Source: Chryseobacterium sp. JM1
GTDB lineage: Bacteria > Bacteroidota > Bacteroidia > Flavobacteriales > Weeksellaceae
Direction of reading: 5' to 3'
Length of the DNA stretch: 64,000 nucleotides
Assembly: GCF_000737715.1 (NCBI RefSeq)
Contig: NZ_JPRN01000003.1
Coordinates: 62,001 to 126,000, forward strand
Both the position numbers and the translations under genes were made by a program. Position 1 is the stretch's first letter. Each line of letters opens with the position of its first letter. This document shows positions 45,189 to 55,453 of the stretch, piece by piece. The notes under the pieces were generated by a model, which was not told where the DNA came from, searched no databases, and saw only the letters and a list, made by a program, of their open reading frames with translations.

Positions 45189-45360
45189 ATGAGTCCTAAA
45201 CAGCTTTCGGAATTAGAAGCTGTTATGATGTCTGATAATGAATGGTTTAATTTTATTTGATCAAGCAGGAGAATATTCCAGATCAGTTAATATCCCAGAG
45301 ACTGAAGTCGAAAAAATTATAAAAAGCACATACCAATTACTACTACAGATCGAATACTAG
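45189..45360 (+). pseudogene. Short gene remnant with likely frameshift
   Basis: MSPKQLSELEAVMMSDNEW in one frame continues in the next as NGLILFDQAGEYSRSVNIPE and ends QLLLQIEY. The two halves read as protein only if one base is skipped near 45240. Family not recognised. Confidence 0.4.
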
Positions 45361-45583
45361 AAATAAAGGATAGAGAAAATCAAAACTATTTGCTTGTCCA
45401 ATTCGTTTAAACAAAGCTATAAAATAAATATACAGCCATATAATACGACATGTTTTGCCGCTTTGTAGAGATACCTTTGATACATAACAATAAACCAATC
45501 AGATATGATAAGAAAAAAGTGAAATAATTCAACGTGCATTGAAAATTATATTATATTCGCAAAAAATTAAGTACAACACAAAT

Positions 45584-47123
45584 ATGAAAAAACTCTACAT
45601 GAGTGCATTTACAATGTGCACAATCTTGAGCTATGCTCAGGAAGTTGTTTGGCAAAAAGACATTAAGTCCAGTACCCAAGATTTTTTAAGCCAAGTGACT
45701 ACTACTATTGATCAGCAGTATTTGATTACAGGTAGCTCAATTCAGAGCAACAAATTACAGCAAAATAATAAACAGAATAATGGTTACGATTTTCACTTGG
45801 TCAAACTGAATCAACAGGGGCAAGAGGTCTGGGAAAAATACTTTTCTGGAAACAATCATGATTACCTGTCAGCTTCAGTATCTACACAAGACGGTGGATT
45901 TTTAGCAGCAGGAACTTCTTATTCAGGTAAAGGATTGGATAAAAAAGAAGAATCCAAAGGAGGCTCAGATATTTGGTTGATCAGGCTTAACGAATTCGGA
46001 GATGAAATTTGGCAAAAAACATTGGGATCATCATCTGATGAAGAAGCAAGATCAGTCATTCAAACTACAGATCTAGGATTTTTTGCAGCTGGAAATGTAC
46101 AGAACTCTTCAAAAGGTTACGGTTCAAAAGATGTTTTAGTTGTAAAACTTGACAAAAACGGGAAAGAATTGTCACAATCTATATTTGGTGGGAAAGGTCT
46201 TGACGAGGTTGAAAAAATGATTCCAACTAGAGATGGAGGTGTTTTGGTAGGGATGTATTCCAGAAGCAACTTGGGCGGTTCAAAGAAAACGGAAAACTTT
46301 GGAGAAGGAGATTATTGGGTAATTAAACTCGATAAATCTGGAAAAGTAGAATGGGAAAAGAATTTTGGAGGAAAAGCTGATGATCATTTAAGAACGTTGG
46401 CACTGACTTCAAATGGATATATTATCGGTGGAGAATCCAGATCCGAAAGATCAGGAAATAAAACTGTAGGGATTGAAGAGGGAACAGATTTGTGGCTCAT
46501 CTCACTTAATGAAAGAGGTGAAGAGATCTGGCAAAAATCTTACAATTTTGGGAATCGAGATATTCTGATGGGAACAAGTGTACTTCATTCAGCAGATGAT
46601 AAATCTTCTAAAGGAATTTCTATTGGGTGGTTACACTCAGGCAGAAGGAAAAATACAAACAGATGATGAAACCTTCTGGATGCTGTATTTGGATGGAGAC
46701 GGAAATGAGCAGTGGAGAAAACATGTAAAAGGTGAGTCCAGAAAACGTGAAGAACGGCTTTCAGATATAAAACTAAACAGAGATGGCAGTATTATCATTG
46801 CAGGAACCAGTGCGGAAGAACTTGGAAAAGAGAACTGGAAGATTGTGAAACTTGGAGATAAGCAACTTGATCACTTGGTAGAAAAACAAGACATCAAAAT
46901 CTATCCAAATCCAGTTTCAGATTATGCTTATGTTGAAATAGGGTTTGATTTCAAAGAAGCGGATATTATCCTGTATGATATGGGTGGAAGACAGCTTCAA
47001 AATTTGAAAACCAAGAATAAAGTAACCAAGATTAATACGCAGAATCTGATTCAGGGGGCTTATCTGGTCACGATAAAGACAGATACGAATAAGACAGCGA
47101 GTGCGAAATTAATTAAGAAATAA
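45584..47123 (+). pseudogene. T9SS type A sorting-domain protein, frameshifted
   Basis: A signal peptide starts at ATG 45584 (MKKLYMSAFTMCTILSYAQ). Repeats like GDEIWQKTLGSSSDEEARSV and GSDIWLIRLNEFGDEIWQK resemble the beta-propeller repeat seen in many Bacteroidetes secreted proteins. Near base 46625 the frame runs out of phase: ISIGW in frame one continues as GYTQAEGKIQTDDETFW in frame two and ends with a T9SS domain (IKIYPNPVSDYAYVEIGF to SAKLIKK) at 47123. One extra base near gggtggtta explains it. Either the gene is broken or the assembly has an indel; the two pieces otherwise form one intact protein. Confidence 0.75.
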
Positions 47124-47132
47124 TAACCTAAA

Positions 47133-50100
47133 ATGAAAAAGATTCTTACTTATTTAATTTTTATAAAATTAATATTGTCCCAGTCCTTTTATGCACAAAG
47201 GAAAGACGGGATACCCAATATCTCTACTCCAGAAACGAACAAACTGTTAAAGTATGAAGACTTTCCTAATATAGAAGCAATTGGGGGAACAAATATTACT
47301 ATTCCAATTTATACATTACAGGTTGATGATATGGAGATCCCAATATCATTAAATTATACTACTAAAGGTATAAAAGTTTCAGAAACAGCTTCAAATACAG
47401 GTTTGGGTTGGACTTTGAATGCTGGTGGAACTATTACTTATGAAGTAAAGGATTTTAAAGATATTACTAGTATACAAAATTATTTTGATCCATACAGCCA
47501 TGATTTTGAACCTATACACAGCCAAAAATGGTGGAGAACAAAAAAAGGTTATCACAGTACAGATATAGATGAAGGATCATATCCATTTGGAGGTTTTTTA
47601 GATTATGAAATTGATTCATCACCTGATTTCTATCATATTAATGCTCCAGGACTAAGTGATGTATTCTTTCTAGAAAAAGATTTCACAAATTGTCCATTAA
47701 ATAATTGTGATATTAATTATTTATATATCCCGCGTTTTATGAAGAATAGTAATTATAAATCAGTTGCTCCTCTTCAATACAAAAGTATCACATTCACTTT
47801 TTCGCCAAATAATATTCCATATAATACTTCGATTACTAGTTTTGAAAAATTTACTTTTAAAAATGAAAAAGGTTATGAGTATAACTTTGGCCAACTCCAA
47901 GGAGTTTTTAATGATTTTTGGCCAGCGAGTTCTTTTTTTGAGCAATTTCCAATAGAAAAAGAAAGTCCTAATACTTGGTATTTAGAATCAGTTAAATCTC
48001 CATCTTCCAGTAAGAAGGTTGTATTTAGCTATGAGAAATATGAAAATTCATATAACCATAAGACTTTGTCACGAAATAGGAGACTGGAGCTTAATTTTGA
48101 CAGCCCATTTTATACTGTAAGAAATGTTTTTTCTGAATCTACGGCACCCTCTTTTTCCTATCCACAGAACCCTGCTTATAACAAAATATTATACTCTTAT
48201 TTTATGGAGCCTAAAAGACTCAAAAACATAAAATCAGATCAGATAGAAATTATTTTTAATTATGACCAAGCAAGACAGGATTATCCTAATAATGCTCTAA
48301 CATCAATAATAATCAAGGATAATATAGCAAATAAGATTATAAAAACTGTTAATCTAAATTATAGTTATTTTTTATCGAGCACCCCAAACTGTACTGATCA
48401 ATATGACTGTCTAAGGTTAAGACTTGATAAAGTAAAAGATTCAACTACAGGAGAATATTCTTTTAATTACGGCAACAACAATTCTAATAACATTTTTCCT
48501 AAAAGATCCTCTTCAAAAGTTGATTTTCTTGGCTATTTCAATGATAACAATAGTGATTTTCAATTGCCAGATTATGCTCAGGCAAATAATGCTAATGCTT
48601 ATCCTGATGATCGAATTTTTTATTATCCAAATTTGGAAAGAGATAATTTTTTACCATTTCAATTAACTAATTTCTCAACTAATTACGATGATGGAGTTGT
48701 TAATAGAACACCTAACTCATTATCTCTGATAGGTTTATTATCTAAACTTCAATATCCCACTGGTGCAAGTTTAAATATTGAGTATGAAAATGATAGATTT
48801 CAATATTTAGGTGCTGAATATATACTCGGGACAGCCAGAATAAAAAAATTAAAGTATGTTGATGAAAATAGTATATTGAATGAATCCAATTATTTTTACA
48901 CTAACATAGATGGAACATCCTCTGGGCAGGTTTCATTCTTTACTCCACCCTCAAATTTAAACTTCAGCTCAAATAACGTAGGGCTGGAATTTAATACATC
49001 TACAATTGTTCTTTATTCAAGGGTGAAAGAGGAAAAACTTGGTAGAGGCAGCATTGTAAGAGAATATTCAAATTTCTCTGAATGCCCTAATATAGTTAGT
49101 AAAACAGATTTTACAGTTCTCAATGGAAATGTTATTCAGCCTCCTACAGTATCAGCATATGATAAAAGATTCATTAAACATTTTAAATTTCCTTATCAAA
49201 ATACATTAAATTTAAGTATAAGGAGAGGGAATTTAACCAGAGAAGCGTATTTTGACGGTAATGGGAATAAATTAAAAGAGACTATGAATACCTATGATTA
49301 TTTTTTAAAAGATTCTCTCAAAGTATCAAAGGTATTTTCTAAATACGATAATATTTTAAATCCGGATCCTTATAGTAACCTAGTTTATTCATTAAATTCT
49401 AAAAATAATATTCCAATTCATCAAATTTTTCTTAAAAGAACCTCTATTTCCGAATTCCTTTCTAATGGAAATTTAATTATCAATAAAATTTATAATTATG
49501 ATAAAAATCGAAATTTATTGATCAACGAAATTTCAACTTCAACTGACATGACAATTTCCGAAGTATCTTATCAATATGCTCATAATAAGGCAAATCAATT
49601 TTTAGTTGATAAAAATATGGTCGGAGTTCCAATGGAAACAGAAGTAAAACGGAATAATAAGATTATATCTAAAACTGAATCCAAATATCCGGTAAATCAA
49701 TCTGATGCAGATGTTAAGACATCAGGATTTCCACAGCCTTATTTAACACAAAGTTATGATATTCGGAGTAATGTTTTGTCAACAGAAATAAATTATGATA
49801 GGTATGATTCTAAAGGGAATCTTCAACAGTATACTTCAAAAGATGGTATTCCAATCTCAATCATTTGGGGCTATAACAAAACCCAGCCTATCGCTAAAAT
49901 AGAAGGGGCAAAACTTTCAGATATCAGTCAGTCATTGATTGACAATATTGTAAACGCTTCAAACAACGATGCCCAGTTGGGTACACAGGCTTCCGAACAA
50001 GATTTAATGATAGCTTTAGATCTGTTCAGAAATAATTCTGCTTTATCTAGTTGTCAGATCAGTACGTATACTTACAATCCATTAATTGGTGTGACCAGTA

Positions 50101-50243
50101 TTACTCCTCCTTCAGGAATCCGAGAGATCTATATTTATGACACAGCCAATAGACTGAAAGAAGTGAAACAGCTTGATAAAGATGCCTCCGGAAATCCTGT
50201 GTACAAAATCCTTAAAGAATTCAAATACAATTACAAACAATAA
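47133..50243 (+). CDS. YD/Rhs-type repeat protein, exported
   Basis: 1,036 residues with a signal peptide (MKKILTYLIFIKLILSQSFYAQ). The sequence runs through beta-rich YD-like lines (EIPISLNYTTKGIKVSETAS, GLGWTLNAGGTITYEV) and ends with YIYDTANRLKEVKQL, the YD repeat hallmark. It lacks the Rhs core and a toxin tip. It starts 9 bases after the frameshifted gene, and the next gene follows 11 bases later, so it is part of one operon with the full Rhs protein. Surface shell or assembly partner of the Rhs protein is a contextual guess. Confidence 0.8.
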   Translation: MKKILTYLIFIKLILSQSFYAQRKDGIPNISTPETNKLLKYEDFPNIEAIGGTNITIPIYTLQVDDMEIPISLNYTTKGIKVSETASNTGLGWTLNAGGTITYEVKDFKDITSIQNYFDPYSHDFEPIHSQKWWRTKKGYHSTDIDEGSYPFGGFLDYEIDSSPDFYHINAPGLSDVFFLEKDFTNCPLNNCDINYLYIPRFMKNSNYKSVAPLQYKSITFTFSPNNIPYNTSITSFEKFTFKNEKGYEYNFGQLQGVFNDFWPASSFFEQFPIEKESPNTWYLESVKSPSSSKKVVFSYEKYENSYNHKTLSRNRRLELNFDSPFYTVRNVFSESTAPSFSYPQNPAYNKILYSYFMEPKRLKNIKSDQIEIIFNYDQARQDYPNNALTSIIIKDNIANKIIKTVNLNYSYFLSSTPNCTDQYDCLRLRLDKVKDSTTGEYSFNYGNNNSNNIFPKRSSSKVDFLGYFNDNNSDFQLPDYAQANNANAYPDDRIFYYPNLERDNFLPFQLTNFSTNYDDGVVNRTPNSLSLIGLLSKLQYPTGASLNIEYENDRFQYLGAEYILGTARIKKLKYVDENSILNESNYFYTNIDGTSSGQVSFFTPPSNLNFSSNNVGLEFNTSTIVLYSRVKEEKLGRGSIVREYSNFSECPNIVSKTDFTVLNGNVIQPPTVSAYDKRFIKHFKFPYQNTLNLSIRRGNLTREAYFDGNGNKLKETMNTYDYFLKDSLKVSKVFSKYDNILNPDPYSNLVYSLNSKNNIPIHQIFLKRTSISEFLSNGNLIINKIYNYDKNRNLLINEISTSTDMTISEVSYQYAHNKANQFLVDKNMVGVPMETEVKRNNKIISKTESKYPVNQSDADVKTSGFPQPYLTQSYDIRSNVLSTEINYDRYDSKGNLQQYTSKDGIPISIIWGYNKTQPIAKIEGAKLSDISQSLIDNIVNASNNDAQLGTQASEQDLMIALDLFRNNSALSSCQISTYTYNPLIGVTSITPPSGIREIYIYDTANRLKEVKQLDKDASGNPVYKILKEFKYNYKQ

Positions 50244-50254
50244 AAACTCAAATT

Positions 50255-51379
50255 ATGAAAAAAACAATATTCATTGCAGGCCTTTTTGCCGCTCAATTTG
50301 CTTCAGCACAATTATATACCTCTGGAAGTGGTGTTAATCCAACATCAACTCCAACATCAACCAATGTGGGAATCGGGGTTCATGACCCTCACTCCAATTT
50401 AGAAGTTGGTGATCAAAACGGAGGGAAAATAACGATTTCGACCGGTGGTTGGAGTGCCTCTTCTGCCAATCCAAAATATCCTACTTTGGAATTCGCGGGA
50501 TACTTAGGTAATCCTAAAGCAAGAATAAGAGCTACTGAAGAATCAGGAAATACAGTTGGGTCAAAATTTTCTATTTTACTTCAGGATAACACAAATAGTG
50601 TAAACTTAGTTGAAAGATTTTCAATCCTCGAGAATGGAAATATTGGAATAAGTAAAACACAGCCCAAAGAAAAATTAGACGTTTTGGGTAATATCTTAGC
50701 TGGATCCAGTAGTTCATCAGAAGGAATTAATGCTTTTGCAATAAGATATGAGGATGGTTCCCTCAGTAACTGGGGAGCTTTAAGAAGTTCTGCTTCAACC
50801 TACATGAGTTTTGGGGTTAAGGCTAATGGTACTGGCTTGGGATGGCTATCCAGTAATGGTTCACTTAGTTTAGCAAAAACAGCGATCACACTGGATAATG
50901 AGGGGATAATTTTCTTAATGAAGACTCCTCAACAGATTGCTTTGAACACACCTGTGACAATGAGCGAAGTTATGAAAATTACTCCCAATGGAAACGCTTT
51001 ACTGCAAGGAAAACTGGAAGCTAAAGAACTCAAAGTGACCCTGACTCCGACAGCCGATTTCGTATTTGAAGAAAGCTATGACCTTCCAAAGCTGGAGGAA
51101 GTGGCCAAGCATATTAAAGAGAAAAAACATTTACCGGAAATAGCTTCAGCTAAAGTCATGGAAAAAGAAGGGGTCAATGTTGGTGAATTTCAGATTAAAC
51201 TTTTGCAAAAGATCGAAGAGCTTACTTTGTATGTGATTGAACAAAACAAACAGTTAAAAGATCAGCAGAAAAAAATTCAGAAATTAGAAACAGAAAATAC
51301 GGATTTAGGAAAAGCCGTTTTAGAGATTAAGCAACTGAAAGAAGAGCTTATTAAGATGAAATCCAGTATCACCCATTAA
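50255..51379 (+). CDS. Tail-fibre-like exported protein
   Basis: 374 residues with a signal peptide (MKKTIFIAGLFAAQFASAQ). Phage tail-fibre-like beta repeats come first (NVGIGVHDPHSNLEVGD, NGNIGISKTQPKEKLDVLG). The C-terminus has the conserved line LTPTADFVFEESYDLPKLEE, KHIKEKKHLPEIASA and a 70-residue coiled coil to the end. This C-terminal module is widespread in Bacteroidetes exported fibre proteins and probably trimerises. It sits between the YD protein and the Rhs protein with 11 and 10 base gaps. Adhesive fibre presenting the Rhs complex is a guess. Confidence 0.75.
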   Translation: MKKTIFIAGLFAAQFASAQLYTSGSGVNPTSTPTSTNVGIGVHDPHSNLEVGDQNGGKITISTGGWSASSANPKYPTLEFAGYLGNPKARIRATEESGNTVGSKFSILLQDNTNSVNLVERFSILENGNIGISKTQPKEKLDVLGNILAGSSSSSEGINAFAIRYEDGSLSNWGALRSSASTYMSFGVKANGTGLGWLSSNGSLSLAKTAITLDNEGIIFLMKTPQQIALNTPVTMSEVMKITPNGNALLQGKLEAKELKVTLTPTADFVFEESYDLPKLEEVAKHIKEKKHLPEIASAKVMEKEGVNVGEFQIKLLQKIEELTLYVIEQNKQLKDQQKKIQKLETENTDLGKAVLEIKQLKEELIKMKSSITH

Positions 51380-51389
51380 TTAAAAAGCT

Positions 51390-54300
51390 ATGTATAAAAA
51401 ATTATATATAAGCATCGGATTGCTATGGGGGATGCATCATTACGGACAGGTGGTGTTAACTTCTCCTCCTGCTCCCAATACGGAAGTAGCAGATCCCCAA
51501 AGTATACGCATGCTCCCGGGATTCAAATTTAATTCTGTCAATGGAACATTTCGGGCCTATATCGGAGGAACTTCACCCAATAATCCGGGAAATACCTATA
51601 CACCCATCACTGTTGATTATTCGGCGAATATCCCAAATACTGAAAATTATGTGTATACCAGACAGTATTTAGTGCCTACCGAAGTTTCAAACGGATCTTT
51701 GCAACAGATACAGAGTGTTCAGTTTTTTGACGGCCTTGGAAGACCTAAGCAGTCGGTGAGCATTAAATCTACTCCTACCGGGAAAGATATGGTAACGCAT
51801 ATTCCTTATGATGGATTTGGACGGCAGGTAGACAGCTGGCTTCCGGTTCCGATGGCATCCCAGAGTGGAAATATCCAGACCGGAGTGGAAGGGGCAGTCA
51901 ATGCGTATTATCAGTCCAACGGGATTAATGATTCTTTTCCTTTCAGCCATAAAAATTTAGAGAACTCTCCGCTTGACAGGATTCTGAGTCAGAAAAATCC
52001 GGGTGCCGACTGGCAGAACAAACCTGTTGTTTTCGGCTATGATACCAATACAGCAGGCGAGGTGAAAAAATATACCACAACAGCCACGAATTGGGCGGAT
52101 GGAGTGACTTCTTCCGAATTACTTCTATCCGGGACCTACGGGGAAGCGCAACTGTATAAAAATACCGTTACGGATGAAGATAACAATAAAACCATAGAAT
52201 TCAAGAATGGTAAGGGACAGACTCTATTGGTCAGAAAAGTCATCAGTGCTTCAGAAAATGCAGATACCTATTATGTGTACAATGAGTATGACCAGTTGGC
52301 GGTTGTGGTTCCGCCGTTGGCTTCTGCTTCCGCGTCAGTATCTGCTTCGGCTCTGGAACAACTGTGTTATCAGTATAAATATGATGGCAGAAGCAGATTG
52401 GTAGAAAAGAAACTTCCCGGAAAAGGCTGGGAACAGATGGTATACAATAAGAAGGATCAGGTGATTCTGTATCGGGATACCGTTCTGAAAAATGGAATCA
52501 CCAATTTTACCGCTGACCAGTCATGGACTTTTACCAAATATGATCAGTTTGGAAGAGTTACCTACACCGGGATTTCAAGGGATGGTACTCCGAGACAGAA
52601 CATCCAGAATTATGTCGATAATCAGGCTGCAAATGTTTCTTACGAAGCCCGTGGAGGCAGTTTTGCCTTGAGTGGAATGAATATAGAATACGGAAATGTT
52701 TCCTATCCTACGAGTATTGATAAAATCCTTACAGTCAGTTATTATGATACCTATCCTCAGGGGGCACCTGCTATTTCTGCAACCATTTTAGGTCAGGAAG
52801 TACTGCCTCAGTCTACCCAGTATTCGAATGTGAGTACCAAAAGTCTGCCTACAGCTTCTTATGTGAAAAACATTGACAATGACAATTGGACGAAGGCATA
52901 TACTTATTACGATAAGAAAGGGCGGGCAATATCCACTTATTCTGTGAATCATCTCGGAGGATACACCAAAACAGAAAGCTTCCTGAAATTTTCAGGGGTG
53001 CCGGAATATACGCTTACTGAGCATAAAAGATCTGCAGATGCCACTAAAGTCAACATCAAAGAAACTTTTGAGTACGATCATCAGGAAAGGCTGGTAAGAC
53101 ATTGGAATGAAGTAAATGGTGGAGTGAAGGAACTTCTTGCTGAAAATCTATACAATGATCTCGGACAGGTTCAGACCAAAAATGTTGGAAATACAACAGG
53201 CAGCCCTTTGCAGAGTGTCAAATATGCATACAATATCAGAGGATGGCTTACAAAACTTAATGAACCTTCCAATCTGCAGAATAAACTCTTTGCTTACGAG
53301 CTGAGGTACAGCAAACCGGACAGCCAGTTTTCAGGTTCTGCAAGGTACAACGGAAATATCTCACAGATGTCATGGATTACTCAAAGCGATGCTGTACTCA
53401 GAAATTACTCCTATGAATATGATGGTCTCAACCGTCTTAAGGAAGGACGTTTCTGGGATGCCATGAATTTAGACAGAGGAGAATACCATGAGCAGCTTAC
53501 CTATGACCTGAACGGAAATATTAAATCCCTGCTCAGAAGAGGAAGACAGCTTCCCGGCTATACCGCTCCTGAAGTGATGGATGACCTGGAATACCACTAT
53601 GAAAATGGTGAACAGAGTAATAAGTTAGCCTATCTTAAAGAAGTGGGAACGGGTAATGCTTTAAGCGGTTATCCGCTTTCATCAGGAAGTACCGGAAGTA
53701 CAATCAGCTATGACCTGAACGGAAATATGACAGTTCAGCAGGATAAAGGGATCTCTATTCAATATAATTATTTAAATTTACCGGGAAAGGTTATCCAGAA
53801 TGCCAAAGTAACAGATTATACGTATAGAGCAGATGGAGTAAAAGTAAGAAAGCTCTTTGGAACAGACACCACAGATTATTTAGACGGTTTCCAGTATGAA
53901 AATGGGACATTGAAATTTTTCCCTACCGCAGAAGGTTATTTTAATTTTGAAAACGGGAAATATGTGTACAACTATACCGATCATCTTGGTAATACCCGTT
54001 TGAGCTATTTTAAAAACGGCTCAGGAGCAGAAATCATTGATGAGAGTAATTATTATCCTTTTGGATTGAAGCATGAAGGGTATAATGTTTTATCTGGAAA
54101 TCCTGTGTATAAATATAAGTACAATGGAAAGGAACTTCAGGAGAGTGGGATGTATGATTATGGGGCAAGATTTTATATGCCGGATTTGGTTAGATGGGGC
54201 GTTGTGGATCCGCTGGCGGAGAAAATGACTCGTCATAGTCCTTACAATTATGCGTTTAATAATCCTATTAGGTTTATTGATCCGGATGGAAGAGAAGGAA

Positions 54301-55010
54301 CGGATTGGTATATAAATAATGTGACCGGAGATTATAAATGGTTTGACGGAAAAGATCAACACGAAGGATATGCCTATGTTGATAATAGTGGAACTAGTGA
54401 TGTTAGTATTTTAACGCAAGGAGGCTCTGAAAGCGAAGTTTTGGGAGCTGTTTTGCATCCAGACGGAACAGTTTCAGACTATAATAATCCAGGTATCACA
54501 GCAAATAGAGGACAAATCTTAACAACTCCAGATGGTACAAATTTTGAAGCCGGAGCTTCTAATACAGGAAGTTATTGGAGTTTTAGTGCAAATTATGCAA
54601 TAGGAGGTGGTTTTGGATTTAGTGTTGGTCAGGTAACTGGTAGTAAGGGAGAAACAAATTGGTTTTCTTCATTTAATGCAAATATTGGTTTTGGTGCATC
54701 AGCAGGATTTGAAAAAGGAATTATAATGCCTACAGATCCAAATCATAAATTTGTTACATCAGATTTTGCAGGAACGGGCGTTTCTTATTCTGGTGGAGAT
54801 GGTCCTCTTAACTTTTCATATGGAGGAACATTTAATGATAAATATGATGGATATAGAAATATTGATAACTTTATACCTTCTCATTTCGGACAAAACTCTG
54901 AAGCTGCTAATACTGGCTACAGTACTGCCGGTGTGGGTGTTTTTAAAGCATCAGCACAATCCTTACCCGTAATGTGGACAAAATCTAACACACATGTATA
55001 TGGACAATAA
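51390..55010 (+). CDS. Rhs protein with DUF6443-like N-terminus and toxin tip
   Basis: 1,206 residues. A short signal (MYKKLYISIGLLWGMHHYGQ) suggests Sec export rather than T6SS loading, unlike the VgrG cluster. The N-terminal part matches the DUF6443 region (YVYTRQYLVPTEV, VQFFDGLGRPKQSVSIKS). YD repeats follow. The core tip is TDHLGNTRLSYFKNGSG, YNGKELQESGMYDYGARFYM and WGVVDPLAEK, ending NNPIRFIDPDGRE near base 54300. Beyond it a 235-residue variable tip is glycine-rich (SANYAIGGGFGFSVGQVTG) and not recognised. The immunity gene overlaps its end. Contact-dependent antibacterial toxicity is the family expectation. Confidence 0.85.
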   Translation: MYKKLYISIGLLWGMHHYGQVVLTSPPAPNTEVADPQSIRMLPGFKFNSVNGTFRAYIGGTSPNNPGNTYTPITVDYSANIPNTENYVYTRQYLVPTEVSNGSLQQIQSVQFFDGLGRPKQSVSIKSTPTGKDMVTHIPYDGFGRQVDSWLPVPMASQSGNIQTGVEGAVNAYYQSNGINDSFPFSHKNLENSPLDRILSQKNPGADWQNKPVVFGYDTNTAGEVKKYTTTATNWADGVTSSELLLSGTYGEAQLYKNTVTDEDNNKTIEFKNGKGQTLLVRKVISASENADTYYVYNEYDQLAVVVPPLASASASVSASALEQLCYQYKYDGRSRLVEKKLPGKGWEQMVYNKKDQVILYRDTVLKNGITNFTADQSWTFTKYDQFGRVTYTGISRDGTPRQNIQNYVDNQAANVSYEARGGSFALSGMNIEYGNVSYPTSIDKILTVSYYDTYPQGAPAISATILGQEVLPQSTQYSNVSTKSLPTASYVKNIDNDNWTKAYTYYDKKGRAISTYSVNHLGGYTKTESFLKFSGVPEYTLTEHKRSADATKVNIKETFEYDHQERLVRHWNEVNGGVKELLAENLYNDLGQVQTKNVGNTTGSPLQSVKYAYNIRGWLTKLNEPSNLQNKLFAYELRYSKPDSQFSGSARYNGNISQMSWITQSDAVLRNYSYEYDGLNRLKEGRFWDAMNLDRGEYHEQLTYDLNGNIKSLLRRGRQLPGYTAPEVMDDLEYHYENGEQSNKLAYLKEVGTGNALSGYPLSSGSTGSTISYDLNGNMTVQQDKGISIQYNYLNLPGKVIQNAKVTDYTYRADGVKVRKLFGTDTTDYLDGFQYENGTLKFFPTAEGYFNFENGKYVYNYTDHLGNTRLSYFKNGSGAEIIDESNYYPFGLKHEGYNVLSGNPVYKYKYNGKELQESGMYDYGARFYMPDLVRWGVVDPLAEKMTRHSPYNYAFNNPIRFIDPDGREGTDWYINNVTGDYKWFDGKDQHEGYAYVDNSGTSDVSILTQGGSESEVLGAVLHPDGTVSDYNNPGITANRGQILTTPDGTNFEAGASNTGSYWSFSANYAIGGGFGFSVGQVTGSKGETNWFSSFNANIGFGASAGFEKGIIMPTDPNHKFVTSDFAGTGVSYSGGDGPLNFSYGGTFNDKYDGYRNIDNFIPSHFGQNSEAANTGYSTAGVGVFKASAQSLPVMWTKSNTHVYGQ

Positions 55011-55377
55011 TTATTTTAATCCCGAAATAGATAAGTCTAATAAAAAATCACTGATTATTTTTTTGTTAATGTTCGGGTCAATTGTATTTCTCATTGTTTT
55101 TTATTTGAATTATAATTCAGATAATTTAACCAAAGAACAGCTTTTAAAAATTAATAGACATACAAAAGTTATTGATGTATACGTTAATAAAAATGAGCAT
55201 AATTTTTTATATGTAAAATTCTCAAACGGGTCTGAGAAGATTATGGAAACTTCTTATCAAATAGGTGATTCTATTTCAAAAAATAAGGGAGATTCCATAG
55301 AGTATATTTTTAGAGGAGATAGTATTATTCAGAATAATTTATTTGAGATAGCAAGAAAGGAAAAAGCGCTTAAATGA
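54994..55377 (+). CDS. Probable Rhs immunity protein
   Basis: 127 residues (or from ATG 55000) overlapping the Rhs stop by 17 bases. One membrane helix (SLIIFLLMFGSIVFLIVFYL) follows a short N-terminal tail. The rest is a small beta domain with DVYVNKNEHNFLYVKFSNGS. Position directly after a toxin tip and overlap with it are the basis for the immunity call. It suggests a toxin acting at or across the membrane. Confidence 0.65.
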   Translation: MYMDNNYFNPEIDKSNKKSLIIFLLMFGSIVFLIVFYLNYNSDNLTKEQLLKINRHTKVIDVYVNKNEHNFLYVKFSNGSEKIMETSYQIGDSISKNKGDSIEYIFRGDSIIQNNLFEIARKEKALK

Positions 55378-55413
55378 AATAATTCTCACTCGATCGTATT
55401 CATCAATAAAAAT

Positions 55414-55447
55414 AAACCACTGTTTTTACAGTGGTTTTATTATTTTA
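55414..55447 (+). terminator. Terminator hairpin, Rhs module boundary 1
   Basis: A 10-bp stem aaaccactgt/acagtggttt, loop tttt, then a T-rich tail. The same hairpin recurs at 56986, 58781 and 60618, each time just before an Rhs core copy. Confidence 0.75.
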
Positions 55448-55453
55448 GCTTAA

